NCBI RefSeq assembly: GCF_001613045.1
Contig: NZ_BDBP01000011.1
Location: forward strand, 1 to 40,886
Reading direction: 5' to 3'
Source: Nocardia lijiangensis NBRC 108240
Lineage (GTDB): Bacteria > Actinomycetota > Actinomycetes > Mycobacteriales > Mycobacteriaceae
Length of the DNA: 40,886 bases
Part shown: piece after piece, positions 15,403 through 24,267 of the stretch
Position numbering within the stretch: position 1 is the stretch's first letter
How the letters are laid out: every line of letters starts with the position of its first letter
Program-made: the position numbers and the translations under genes
Notes under the pieces: model-generated
The model's database searches: none
What the model was told of the DNA's origin: nothing
What the model saw: the letters and a program-made list of their open reading frames with translations, nothing else

Positions 15403-16275
15403 ATGTCCGCCAAGACGAACCCACCGGTCGTGGTCGGAGTCGACGGCTCCGAACAGTCGCGCACCGCCGTGCGCTGGGCGGCGGTGTACGCGGCGCGTCA
15501 CCGCGCGCCACTGCACCTGGTTCACGCGATCGGAGTACCGGTGGACTACGGCCCCGGTCTGGCCGGGCCGGTGGTCGACTACGAAGCGTTTCGTCAGGCA
15601 GGCGCAGAGATAGTCGCCGCTGCGACCCGGATCGCGAGCGCGGCGGCCGCCTCGTTCGGAGCCATCGAGGTGTCCACCGCCGTGATGAACGCCGCGCCGG
15701 TACCGGCGTTGCGAGACCGCTCCGAGAGCGCGCGGCTGATCGTGGTCGGCAGCAGAGGGCTCGGCGCCTTCCGCCGCACTCTGCTCGGTTCGGTCAGCAC
15801 GGCACTGGTCAGGCATGCCGACAGCCCCGTCGCAGTGATTCCCGAAGAAGCAGAGCCGATCTCGCCAGGACCGATCGTGGTGGGCGTGGACGACTCACCA
15901 TGCAGTGTCGCGGCGATCGACATGGCGTTCGAGGAAGCTTCGCTACGCGGTGTCGGTTTGGTAGCAGTGCACGCCTGGTCCGAATTCGAGCAGTACCAGT
16001 CGCGCGCCGAAATGCAAGTCGAAGCCGAAGCGCTCCTGTCGGAAAACCTCGCGGGCTACATCGAGAAATACCCCAGCGTTCGAGTCGAGCGCGTTGCGAG
16101 GGAGGACCGACCTGCTCGCCTCCTGCTGCACACCGCGCAAACCGCCCAGCTGCTGATCGTCGGCAGCCACGGCCGTGGCGGTTTCGCCGGTATGACGCTG
16201 GGTTCGGTCAGTCAAGCGGTTCTGCACGGGGCGGAATGCCCGCTTATCGTCGTGCGGCCCGCCACCGACCGTTGA
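15403..16275 (+). CDS. tandem-domain universal stress protein
   Basis: This 290-residue cytoplasmic protein has two UspA domains, about 1-145 and 155-290. Each has the opening strand (VVVGVDGSEQS, IVVGVDDSPCS) and the ATP-binding signature GxxG-x9-GS: GSRGLGAFRRTLLGS in domain 1 and GSHGRGGFAGMTLGS in domain 2. It is the size and type of mycobacterial Usp proteins such as Rv2005c and Rv2623, many of which belong to the DosR dormancy regulon. AGGA precedes the ATG at 15403. It is closely similar to the second Usp gene at 31966, and the two share an upstream element at the same distance. It probably senses ATP or energy state, but its partner is unknown. Confidence 0.93.
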   Translation: MSAKTNPPVVVGVDGSEQSRTAVRWAAVYAARHRAPLHLVHAIGVPVDYGPGLAGPVVDYEAFRQAGAEIVAAATRIASAAAASFGAIEVSTAVMNAAPVPALRDRSESARLIVVGSRGLGAFRRTLLGSVSTALVRHADSPVAVIPEEAEPISPGPIVVGVDDSPCSVAAIDMAFEEASLRGVGLVAVHAWSEFEQYQSRAEMQVEAEALLSENLAGYIEKYPSVRVERVAREDRPARLLLHTAQTAQLLIVGSHGRGGFAGMTLGSVSQAVLHGAECPLIVVRPATDR

Positions 16276-16711
16276 CCGCGCTACCGTAGCTGTGCTGCTC
16301 AGCCCGACCAGGCTCCGCGCCGATCCGACGCGGAGCCCGATGGCCAGTATTCGGTGTCGCGGCGGCGGAACCCGGCGATCCGGCTGCGAGCCCTGCCGCG
16401 GCTATCGCGGTGATGACGAGTATCGGTGCGGCACCGCAGCGCCCGGCCTCGATGTTGCCGGGCCGAGAGTGACACCGGCCCCCGCGACATCGGACGAGCC
16501 GAACTACGCCGCAGAGACGTTGAACGTGAAGCTGATCAGCGCGGTGACGGTGCGCGACGAACAACGTCGGCAACCGCGACACTTTCCTACCGCAAAATAA
16601 CTGCAAACGTGTCAAATGAGGTAAATATCCCAATTTTCAATTAGGTCAATTGATCAGTTGTCGAGCGGCAACCACGGCCTCTACCTCCACTGGAACTGGT
16701 TGCACCCGAGC
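16276..16711. other. intergenic stretch with an AT-rich patch
   Basis: No gene is supported here. A minus-strand frame contains a signal-peptide-like segment (ILVITAIAAAGLAAGSPGSA, near 16340-16420) but no recognisable mature protein. Bases about 16586-16665 are much richer in A+T than the surroundings and contain the near-palindrome CAATTGATCAGTTG. This patch lies just beyond the carboxylase stop and may be a relic junction. Confidence 0.4.
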
Positions 16712-19700
16712 TCATTCCCGCTCCGCCGATAAACGCCCGTCCCGCATCCATCCGTCGATCGCGGTCGCGATCCGAAAGCGCAGCTCACTCGCGGCGACGA
16801 CGGAATCCACCGACCCGACGCGTACCGCCCGCTCGATACTGTGTACCGCGTCGAATTCGGCAGCGAGCGCTGCCAGATGCTCGGCGCGCACCGCCGTGCG
16901 CTGATCGACCAATTCGGCGGCCAGCTTGGGTTGTTCGGACACGCCGGCCCGAGCCAGTCGGTGTTCCAGGTCGCGGACGCGGTCGTCGGCGACGGTGCGC
17001 GCGTCCACGGTGCGCGCGAACACCACCGCCGCGGCCGGAGCCCCGCCGATCACCGAGGCGAAAGACCCCTCGACCGCGAGCACCGTCATCGTCGGATTCA
17101 GTGCCTTCGAGAAGACCACGAAAGCGCCGCCGTGGTAGCGGGAAATCACGCAGAAGACGATCTTGCCGTCGAAGTTCACCACCGCCCGGCCGATCTCGGC
17201 GCCGTACTCCAACTGCAGCGTGCGCATCGACTCCGGCGATCCGTCGAATCCGGAAAGATTGGCGAGCACGACCAACGGCCGATTGCCGCTGGCCGCATTG
17301 ATCGCCCGCGCCACCTTCTTCGACGAACGCGGGAACAGCGTTCCCGCGGTGTAGGTGTCCGGACCGTCGGCAGGCGGAAAACCGTGCCGGGCAACGGGCT
17401 TCGATTCGATTCCGATCAGGCAGACCGGCCAGCCGCCGATCCGGGCGTCGGCGATCACCGCAGTGTCCGCGTCGGCCATATCCGCCCAGCGCTCCAGCAG
17501 CTGATGGTCCTGGTCGGTGACCGCGCGCAGCACGGTGCGGATGTCGAAGGGCTTCTTGCGATCGGGATTGACGGCGGCGGAGAAGATTTCACCCACCGTG
17601 CGGAAATCCGGACCCGGGTGCGGGAAAACGGTGATGTCGCGGCCCACCGGGTCGGTGCTGACGGCCCGGCGCGGCACCGGCTCCCCCGGACCGCGGTAGC
17701 TGTGCGCGTAGTGTGCCAGCAGCACATCGCGGGCCTGCGCCAGGTTCGCGGCCCAGTACTGCGCCTGCCCGTTCGGGCCCATCACCCGCGCGTAGCCGCC
17801 GATGCCGAAGTTGTCCTCGGCCGACACCCCGCCGGAGAAGTCCAGCGACTGTTTACCGGTCAGCACCATCGCGCCGTCCGGGATCATCACCAGGATGCCC
17901 TTGGTGTGCATCAACATGGTGGCCTCGGCGTTCCAATACGGTTGGGCGCCGACATTGATCCCGGCGACCACCACGTTGATCTCGCCGCCGTCCTGGGTGA
18001 ACCTGACGATACGGCGCAAGACGCGGGCCACCCAGTCCATGTTCTCGGTGCCGGAATCCAGCGAGATACGCGCGCCCGCCGAGAGTGCGAACCACTCCAC
18101 CGGAACCGCCAGCCGCTTCGCGAGATCCAGCGCCGCGATGATCCGGGCGCACTCGGCCTCCGATACCGCGCCGAGGGCCTTGGTGGGGTCTCCGAACAGA
18201 GTCACCCGGCACACGCCCTCCGGGTGCAGCGACGTCGGCGTCGACACCACACCCACCACGATGCCCGATGTATTGCGCCCGCGGGGCCGGTCCACCGGGA
18301 CCAGCCGCGACGAGGTGGACTCGGAGTCGAGATCGTATTCGGTGAAGGTGCCTGCCGTACCGGTGAGCAGCGGGATGAGTTCGTACGGATACACGGTGCC
18401 GCGCCGCCGCGCCCGCACCACCTTCTGGTCGTAGTCGTCGAGCGGTTCGAGCGCGACCTGCGGCGGTCCGCCGATGGTGACCTGCGCGCTGGAACCGGGC
18501 TCGTAGCGCAACCGGGTGACCGCTTCCCTGGCAGTCCCCTCCCGGGTGGCAAGGCGCGCTTGGACCAGCACTTCCTGCACACCTGCCTCGATGAATTCCG
18601 GTGCGACGGAACGCTGCCAGGCCGCGAACTCCGCCAGATCGACCTCGATACCCGGCCGGATATCCAGCCAGATGTGGTTCATATCCAGCCAGGCCCCCGC
18701 CGGGTCGAGACGGTGGCGAGCCCGCCCGATCGCCTCGACACATGCCGAGAGCACCGTGTCGACATCACCGATCGCCGCGATCGCCCCCTGCTCGTCGCGG
18801 GTCAACTCGAAGCGGCGGACCTGGGCGAGCGCCACCAGCCGCTGATCGTCCGGGTTGTCCTTGGCCACACAGTGATACAGCAGAATCGGTTCAGGAGTAT
18901 GGATCCGCGACAGGTGGAAGTGCCGCAGCCGCCACAGCGACAGCCGCCGCCCCACCAGCGGGTGCACCCCGCGCACCAGCCGGTCCTCGGCCAGATCCGA
19001 CTCGGCCCGCCGGAAGGTGTAGAACTCGACGACCGGTCCGGCCACGGCCACCACGATCCGCCGCGCCTGCTCGGAGAGCCGGGCAGCGATCAGACCGCGG
19101 CACAGCGCCTCGGCGCGTTCGTCGGGCGTGGCGGGTGCGTCCGGCCAGACCAGATGCAGATCGGCCACGGCCACCTGACCGACCGGGACCGCGAGCAATT
19201 CGGCGCGCAATGCGGCCACCAGTGCGGTGTCCGGCTGATCGGCGTATTCCGGTAGCTCGGCGAAGGCGCCGACGGTGGCGACAGCGGTCGTCGGCACGGC
19301 GTGGGCCGGATGCAGTTCCAGCCGATAGTCACAGACCACGAACGGGCGACCCGCGATGTCGAAGGCGCGCAGTGTGTGCAGGTGCTGTTCGCCGTAGTGC
19401 CAGCGGGCGAGCACCTCCAACATGGGTTCGCGCGGCGCGAATCGGCCGTCCGGACCCGCGAGCAGACGCTCGGCAAGGAATTCGTACAGCGGTTCGGGAA
19501 TGTCGACCAGCGCGGCGATCCGACGCGCCCGCTCCGGCGAATCCGGCGCCGCCGCCAGTGCGGCCAGATCCTCGGACACCCCGGCCAGCATCGCGGCTCT
19601 GGCGGCATCGGTCGCGGGGCGCATGAACCAGGCGAAGACGACGCTGCGGGCCAGGTCGGCGACCGCGGGGAATCGCGAGCGGGACATCCGAATCACCCGG

Positions 19701-22222
19701 TCCAAGATCTCGCGGGTGTGCGGTTGCTGCGCCGCGGGCGGCGGGTTCGCACCGATCCACAGCTTCAGCAGTTCGGTTACCACGGTGACATGTGCGGGAA
19801 TCCGAGTGGTGCCCAGGAAGATTCGGAAGACGGCCGCTTCCAGTTCGGGGGTCCGCTCCAGTTCCGTGACCCCGTAGTGCGCCGATGCGCGGCCGAGTCC
19901 GGTGCGGAACGCTGCCGGGATCGCGCCCCGCTCGGCATCGAGGCTCTGCAGGTAGATATGCAGTTGTTCGCGCGGGCTGTCGGCGCCACGGCCCGATGCC
20001 TCGGGGGACGCCAACTCCGCGATATCCACGAAGATTTCGGCCAGTTCGACCTCACCGGCGAGCCAACCATCGTCCGCGAACGCCAGCGCGTCCCGGTCCA
20101 GCAGGTAGCGGGCCCAAGCGTCGCCGGATGCGGCGTCGAAGCCGAGCAGTTCGGCGCGCAGGTCCGCACGCGCGCGGCGCCCCCGATCCGCCGGCCTCGG
20201 CGGCTGCGCGGGTAACGGGATCATCAGATCGATCGATGTCGACGGCGCCGCCTGCGTGGCGCCACCCGCCGGTTCCACCCTCGCCAGGAGCTCACCCGCC
20301 GCGACCTGACTGCCGACGGCGACCAGCAGTTCCCGGAGCCGGCCATGGCAGGGCGCGGGCAGCACGGTTTCCAGCTTCATGCTCTCCAGCACCAGAACCG
20401 GTGCGCCGCTGTGCACTTCGCCACCGACCTCGACCGGAGTGGCCACCACCAAGGCGGGTGCGGGAGCGCGCAGCACACCACCTTCGTCCCGGCTCATCCG
20501 GTGCGCGACGCCGTCGATCTCGACCGAATGGACCGTGCCGTGCGTCGCCGACACCGAACGGTAGCGCTGACCGGCCACGGTGAGCGCGGCCGAGTGCACG
20601 TCGATCCGTTCGACAGCCACATCGAATTCGACGCGATCCGCGATCCCGTCCTCGATCGCGACGCTGAATCGCCCGAATCCGTCCTTGGCCACCGTAACCC
20701 GGTACCCGATCTCACCGACTCGCAATTCGACCGCGCGGCCGACCTCGTGCTGTACGTGCGGACGCCGCCCGCGCCCGCTCTCCCAGAGCCGCTCGCGAGC
20801 GCCGCGCTCGGTGTCCTCGTAGCCGTCGATCGCGGCAGCCGCCAAGGCCACGCCGAGGTGGCGCTGGACGGTCAGATCGCCCTCGGCCGACACGCGGTCC
20901 ACCCAACGCGTGTCGGCGGTACCGTCGATCACCTCCGGCGTGTCGAGCAGCGCCAGCAGGAAGCTCTTGTTGGTAGCGCCGCCCTCGATCACCACCGTGG
21001 TGTCGGCCACTGCCCGGCGCAGCCGCTGCAGCGCCTCGGTCCGATCCTGGCCGTAGGCGATGATCTTGGCGATCATGGAATCGAAGTCCGCGGGGATTTC
21101 GTCGCCCTCACCGACACCGGTGTCCACCCGGATGCCCGGCCCGGTCGGCAACCGCAGCAACGCGATTCGGCCGGGTGACGGGGCGAAGTCACGGTCCGGA
21201 TCCTCGGCGTTCAGCCTGGCCTCCACCGCGTGCCCTCGTTCGACGGGCACCGGACCGCTCAGTGGAATTCCGGCCGCCACCCGCAACTGGGCTTTCACCA
21301 AGTCGACGCCGGTGGTGGCCTCGGTGATCGGGTGTTCGACCTGTAGCCGGGTATTCACCTCGAGGAACGCGAAAAATTGTTCGCCCGGGTGGTAAAGGAA
21401 TTCGACGGTGCAGGCCCCGCAGTAGCCGACGGACAGGGCCAGCCGCCGTGCGGATTCCTTCAGCTCCAGTGCCTGCTCGGTGGTGAGCACCGGTGAGGCG
21501 GACTCCTCGATGATCTTCTGGTTGCGCCGCTGGACCGAACAATCGCGCACGCCCAGCGCCCAGGCGCCGCCCTGCCCGTCGGCGATCACCTGCACCTCGA
21601 CATGCCGTGCACCCGTCACCAGACGTTCCAGGAACACCACACCGCTGCCGAAGGCGCGCTCGGCTTCCTCGCTCGTGCGCCGGTAGGCCCCGCGCAGATC
21701 GGCCTCGGAGGTGACGACTCGGATCCCGCGCCCACCACCGCCCGCGGTCGCCTTCAACATCAGCGGGTAGCCGATCCGCTGCGCGGATTCGATTGCGGCG
21801 TCGAGTGTTTCGACCGCACCGCCGCTCCACGGCGCGACCGGCACACCCGCCTGCTCGGCCAGCAGCTTCGCGCCGATCTTGTCGCCGAGCCTGCGCATCG
21901 CTTCGGCGCTCGGACCGATGAAGGTGACACCCACGCGCGCGCACAGTTCGGCGAATGCCGGATCCTCGGCCACGAATCCCCAGCCGACCCAGGCCGCGTC
22001 CGCACCCGTCTCGCGGAGGGCGCGTTCGAGCAACGGCAGATTCAGGTAGGGGCGCGCGCTCGCCGGTCCCAGGCAATACCGCAGGTCCGCTTCCCGCACG
22101 AAGGTGGCATGACGTTCGCCGTCGGTATATAGCGCGACGGTTTCGACACCCAATTCCCTGGCCGTGTGGATGAGCCTGCGGGCGGCCTCGCCGCGGTTGA
22201 CAATTGCAATCCGGGTGAACAT
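16712..22222 (-). CDS. single-chain multidomain acyl-CoA carboxylase (BC-BCCP-central-CT)
   Basis: This polypeptide has 1836 residues and carries the whole carboxylase reaction. Biotin carboxylase spans about 1-445: the ATP-grasp glycine loop KATAGGGGRGIRVV (157-170), EVNTRLQVEHPITE (288-301) and HAVEARLNAEDP (331-342). The biotin carrier spans about 585-650, with biotin on Lys616 in ESMKLE; the usual motif is AMKM, so this one is variant. A long region of about 600 residues follows that resembles the central domain of eukaryotic acetyl-CoA carboxylase in place and length. The carboxyltransferase occupies about the last 570 residues (RNTSGIVVGVVSTPTSLHPE, KQSLDFSGGVSAEDNFGIGG, FVVFSKALNPTMTVLAVEGS). 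Ordinary actinobacterial enzymes split these parts over two proteins. The product could be malonyl-CoA or a longer or branched derivative. The gene stands alone with its own promoter region at 22223-22347. Confidence 0.93.
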   Translation of the reverse strand: MFTRIAIVNRGEAARRLIHTARELGVETVALYTDGERHATFVREADLRYCLGPASARPYLNLPLLERALRETGADAAWVGWGFVAEDPAFAELCARVGVTFIGPSAEAMRRLGDKIGAKLLAEQAGVPVAPWSGGAVETLDAAIESAQRIGYPLMLKATAGGGGRGIRVVTSEADLRGAYRRTSEEAERAFGSGVVFLERLVTGARHVEVQVIADGQGGAWALGVRDCSVQRRNQKIIEESASPVLTTEQALELKESARRLALSVGYCGACTVEFLYHPGEQFFAFLEVNTRLQVEHPITEATTGVDLVKAQLRVAAGIPLSGPVPVERGHAVEARLNAEDPDRDFAPSPGRIALLRLPTGPGIRVDTGVGEGDEIPADFDSMIAKIIAYGQDRTEALQRLRRAVADTTVVIEGGATNKSFLLALLDTPEVIDGTADTRWVDRVSAEGDLTVQRHLGVALAAAAIDGYEDTERGARERLWESGRGRRPHVQHEVGRAVELRVGEIGYRVTVAKDGFGRFSVAIEDGIADRVEFDVAVERIDVHSAALTVAGQRYRSVSATHGTVHSVEIDGVAHRMSRDEGGVLRAPAPALVVATPVEVGGEVHSGAPVLVLESMKLETVLPAPCHGRLRELLVAVGSQVAAGELLARVEPAGGATQAAPSTSIDLMIPLPAQPPRPADRGRRARADLRAELLGFDAASGDAWARYLLDRDALAFADDGWLAGEVELAEIFVDIAELASPEASGRGADSPREQLHIYLQSLDAERGAIPAAFRTGLGRASAHYGVTELERTPELEAAVFRIFLGTTRIPAHVTVVTELLKLWIGANPPPAAQQPHTREILDRVIRMSRSRFPAVADLARSVVFAWFMRPATDAARAAMLAGVSEDLAALAAAPDSPERARRIAALVDIPEPLYEFLAERLLAGPDGRFAPREPMLEVLARWHYGEQHLHTLRAFDIAGRPFVVCDYRLELHPAHAVPTTAVATVGAFAELPEYADQPDTALVAALRAELLAVPVGQVAVADLHLVWPDAPATPDERAEALCRGLIAARLSEQARRIVVAVAGPVVEFYTFRRAESDLAEDRLVRGVHPLVGRRLSLWRLRHFHLSRIHTPEPILLYHCVAKDNPDDQRLVALAQVRRFELTRDEQGAIAAIGDVDTVLSACVEAIGRARHRLDPAGAWLDMNHIWLDIRPGIEVDLAEFAAWQRSVAPEFIEAGVQEVLVQARLATREGTAREAVTRLRYEPGSSAQVTIGGPPQVALEPLDDYDQKVVRARRRGTVYPYELIPLLTGTAGTFTEYDLDSESTSSRLVPVDRPRGRNTSGIVVGVVSTPTSLHPEGVCRVTLFGDPTKALGAVSEAECARIIAALDLAKRLAVPVEWFALSAGARISLDSGTENMDWVARVLRRIVRFTQDGGEINVVVAGINVGAQPYWNAEATMLMHTKGILVMIPDGAMVLTGKQSLDFSGGVSAEDNFGIGGYARVMGPNGQAQYWAANLAQARDVLLAHYAHSYRGPGEPVPRRAVSTDPVGRDITVFPHPGPDFRTVGEIFSAAVNPDRKKPFDIRTVLRAVTDQDHQLLERWADMADADTAVIADARIGGWPVCLIGIESKPVARHGFPPADGPDTYTAGTLFPRSSKKVARAINAASGNRPLVVLANLSGFDGSPESMRTLQLEYGAEIGRAVVNFDGKIVFCVISRYHGGAFVVFSKALNPTMTVLAVEGSFASVIGGAPAAAVVFARTVDARTVADDRVRDLEHRLARAGVSEQPKLAAELVDQRTAVRAEHLAALAAEFDAVHSIERAVRVGSVDSVVAASELRFRIATAIDGWMRDGRLSAERE

Positions 22223-22347
22223 CTCTCAGCCCTCTCGTGCACGCCTGCCCGACTGATCGTCGGCCCCACTGCACATACAACTGTGGCGGCAGCTGCACCC
22301 GCCGTCGAATCGAGAGCTCGAAATAAGTAGCGGTAGTAGGTACTTCG

Positions 22348-22758
22348 CTATTCCGTCGCGGGGTTACGTGACCGGCGCTCCTCGTCGAGGCGGCGCCGCG
22401 CTTCCGCCCAGGTGATCGGGAGGCTGTCGGCGGGAACCTCCCAGAAGACGAACGTCGACTCCTGCATCACCGCACGCTTGGGAACCACCGTCGCCCGGTG
22501 CGGGTCGGACGACGCGTAGGCGTCGATGGCGTCTTTGCCGGTCCATGCCGACAATGTCCAGAACGTCCGCTTCAGCAGTTCCGCCTTCAGGGAAAGCCCG
22601 AGCACGCCGGGCGAGCGACGCGCCTGCCGCCACAGCGTCAGCGACGCCATGAAGAAGCCGGGCACATGGCGCAGCGACTTCACCTCCAACCGCGAGGCCA
22701 TCACCTGCGCCGGGGAGGTCGGTGTGGAATTCACCGTGAGCCAGGGAAGAGTCGGCAT
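22348..22758 (-). CDS. DUF3291-like / monooxygenase-related small protein
   Basis: The protein has 136 residues from the ATG at 22758, which has GGAAGG about 10 bases upstream; in-frame ATGs at 22779 and 22827 are possible. It looks like a dimeric ferredoxin-like alpha/beta barrel of the DUF3291 or spheroidene-monooxygenase-like type. Supporting segments are SLRHVPGFFMASLTLWRQAR, FWTLSAWTGKDAIDAYASSD with the typical Trp-containing strand, and a late STFVFWEV strand. The C-terminus is a charged helix (EARRRLDEERRSRN). The reaction is unknown. It probably has its own promoter in 22759-22860 and is on the same strand as the F420-type gene upstream, separated from it by a hairpin. Confidence 0.65.
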   Translation of the reverse strand: MPTLPWLTVNSTPTSPAQVMASRLEVKSLRHVPGFFMASLTLWRQARRSPGVLGLSLKAELLKRTFWTLSAWTGKDAIDAYASSDPHRATVVPKRAVMQESTFVFWEVPADSLPITWAEARRRLDEERRSRNPATE

Positions 22759-22859
22759 GGGATCGAGGCCTTCCAGCATGGTCGTAGCCGTCGCACCGCT
22801 CGGTGCCGTGCGGCCAACTTCCCACACTCACGCCGACTTGTCCTGACAAGATCAATACT

Positions 22860-22905
22860 CGAGTAGTCGGGTCGTGTGGGATCGCCCACGATGCCTGACT
22901 ACTCG
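22860..22905 (-). terminator. terminator-like hairpin at the end of the F420-type gene
   Basis: CGAGTAGTC (22860-22868) pairs perfectly with GACTACTCG (22897-22905). Inside, TCGTG-TGGG and CCCA-CGA extend the stem with a small bulge around an ATCG loop. The structure includes the stop codon of the PPOX-type gene. Confidence 0.65.
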
Positions 22906-23297
22906 GCGCCGCGACTGGTGAAGTCGAAGGATCCGCCGTCGATGCCCCAGGAGATGACGCGTTCGGGGTGAATTCGGATGACCGCGCGTTCCTGGTGCTG
23001 GAACGGTGGCTCCTCGTCATCGAGCGTCTCGGCCGTGCCGCGCACCTCGATGCCGCGAATCACGTAGGGCTCCAAGGAAACCTGTTGGTCGATGACGAAC
23101 GACACCCGGCTGCCCGCCTCGACGTTGCGGTACTTTCGACTGGCACGCATCCGCATGCCCCCGATGTCGATCGTGCCGTCGGCGTTCACCCGATAGTTGG
23201 TCGGGTTGTTCTGCACAACGCCGTCGGGCGACACCGTGGCCAGCCGACCGATCCCGGCCTCCGCGAGGAATTGCTGTTCGTTGATGGTGAAGGTCAT
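22899..23297 (-). CDS. PPOX-class F420-dependent oxidoreductase
   Basis: This is a 132-residue split-barrel flavin/deazaflavin protein of the pyridoxamine-phosphate-oxidase-like group, FDOR-B type. Its opening FLAEAGIGRLATVSPDGVVQ and the following NPTNYRVNADGTIDIGG are the classic first strands. RASRKYRNVEAGSRVSFVID and the YVIRGIEVRGTAE strand follow. The end SWGIDGGSFDFTSRGAE is shared with many Rv2061-like actinobacterial proteins. It probably binds F420 and reduces an unknown small molecule, or protects against oxidative stress. GAGGAG lies upstream of the ATG. It is preceded by a short open stretch ending FRLIAGGTPDIEFTEE (about 23306-23420, minus strand), which may be the tail of a lost gene. 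Confidence 0.88.
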   Translation of the reverse strand: MTFTINEQQFLAEAGIGRLATVSPDGVVQNNPTNYRVNADGTIDIGGMRMRASRKYRNVEAGSRVSFVIDQQVSLEPYVIRGIEVRGTAETLDDEEPPFQHQERAVIRIHPERVISWGIDGGSFDFTSRGAE

Positions 23298-23449
23298 GTC
23301 GGTTACTCCTCGGTGAATTCGATATCAGGTGTGCCCCCGGCGATCAGCCGGAAGTTGTTGGGTGCGGGAAGCGCAAGCTGTTGCCTGCCGCGTCCCGCGC
23401 GTCTTGCGTCGGCGGTTCAGCCGGACACCGCCTATTCCGTGCTCTGAGA

Positions 23450-23926
23450 TCAGAACAGAATCAGCGCGGCGCACAGTCCGGCAATGGCAATGAACTGCAG
23501 GGTGACCCGGTACTTCAGAATGCTGTCCCACTTGTCCTGCAGCGCACGGGCGTTGGCCGGAATGATGCCGCTTTGCGCAGCGGCCGTCTGCTGCGAATTG
23601 ATCGGCTTGGCGATGCGGACGTAGAAGGCGAGCCAGGTCAGCAGCGCCGCCACCGTGATCCCCGCCGCGACAGCGGCGCCGATCTGCCCGGCCAGCAGCG
23701 CGATCAGCAGTGTGAACACCGCGGTGACCACACCGCTCACACCGACAACCGGCATGCGCTTGTCGCCGTAGTAGTGACCCCATCCCGCACTCATGGTCAC
23801 GGTCTCGTCATCGAGCTTGCGGTACACGGACCGGGTGATCACGGCCCCGCAGACGTCGGTGCCATAGACGACGGCGTTGGCGAGAACGGCTACGGCGGCG
23901 ATGATCTGGCCGGTGACAATGAGCAT
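23450..23926 (-). CDS. DUF1772-like membrane protein
   Basis: This 158-residue membrane protein has four hydrophobic segments at about 3-22, 58-80, 83-103 and 142-157. The layout and the interhelix segment AKPINSQQTAA, followed by WDSILKYRV, resemble the DUF1772 (anthrone oxygenase-like) family. AGAGGAAAG lies 8 bases before the ATG. Two identical-arm palindromes lie 24-88 bases upstream, so a TetR-type repressor probably controls it, but no such gene is next to it. The enzymatic role is unknown. Confidence 0.75.
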   Translation of the reverse strand: MLIVTGQIIAAVAVLANAVVYGTDVCGAVITRSVYRKLDDETVTMSAGWGHYYGDKRMPVVGVSGVVTAVFTLLIALLAGQIGAAVAAGITVAALLTWLAFYVRIAKPINSQQTAAAQSGIIPANARALQDKWDSILKYRVTLQFIAIAGLCAALILF

Positions 23927-23949
23927 TTTCGGCTTTCCTCTTCCTGAAG

Positions 23950-23964
23950 TCTAGCAGCGCTAGA
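23950..23964. promoter_or_regulatory. palindromic operator, site 1
   Basis: TCTAGC-AGC-GCTAGA is a perfect 6-bp arm palindrome 24 bases upstream of the DUF1772-like start. It has the form of a TetR-family operator and matches site 2 except for the 3-base centre. Confidence 0.75.
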
Positions 23965-23989
23965 AACTGGAGCAACGGTAACATTCATC

Positions 23990-24014
23990 CGCTAGCCTGT
24001 CTAGCGTTGCTAGA
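23990..24014. promoter_or_regulatory. palindromic operator, site 2, with an overlapping palindrome
   Basis: TCTAGC-GTT-GCTAGA (24000-24014) has the same arms as site 1, and the two centres are 50 bases apart. A second palindrome, CGCTAG-N5-CTAGCG (23990-24006), overlaps it. TAACAT at 23979-23984 could be a -10 element between the sites. Confidence 0.75.
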
Positions 24015-24267
24015 TTTCCCCCTCGTCGGCTACGAGCGGCAGGGCGCTGGCGAACAGGGCACGGACGGCCATGCGGCGGGCGTATGGCGCGTCGCGGTGG
24101 ACGCCGGTCGGTACCAATCGTTCGGACCTCCTGCGATCCGCCCGCGCCTGGCGGATCATCAGGGAGGTGATGACGGCGCTCTGGGGACGGCAACCGACTT
24201 CCGTGACGCCCCTTGCCGTGGCCGGTGTGTGGCGCGAGCCGATGGACTACGAGGGGAGATTCAGGCC
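24015..24267. other. intergenic stretch, probably degenerate
   Basis: Short frames on both strands occupy this region but none is recognisable. By position one would expect the TetR gene that reads the two palindromes; no helix-turn-helix is visible. The last 17 bases hold the ribosome binding site GAGGGGAG of the hydrolase that follows. Confidence 0.45.

Noticed and set aside
16841..19255. An 804-residue open frame on the plus strand opposite the carboxylase gene.
   Set aside because: It is Arg/His/Gly-rich with no domain, and it mirrors a gene whose motifs are fully conserved on the other strand. High-GC DNA commonly produces such antisense frames.
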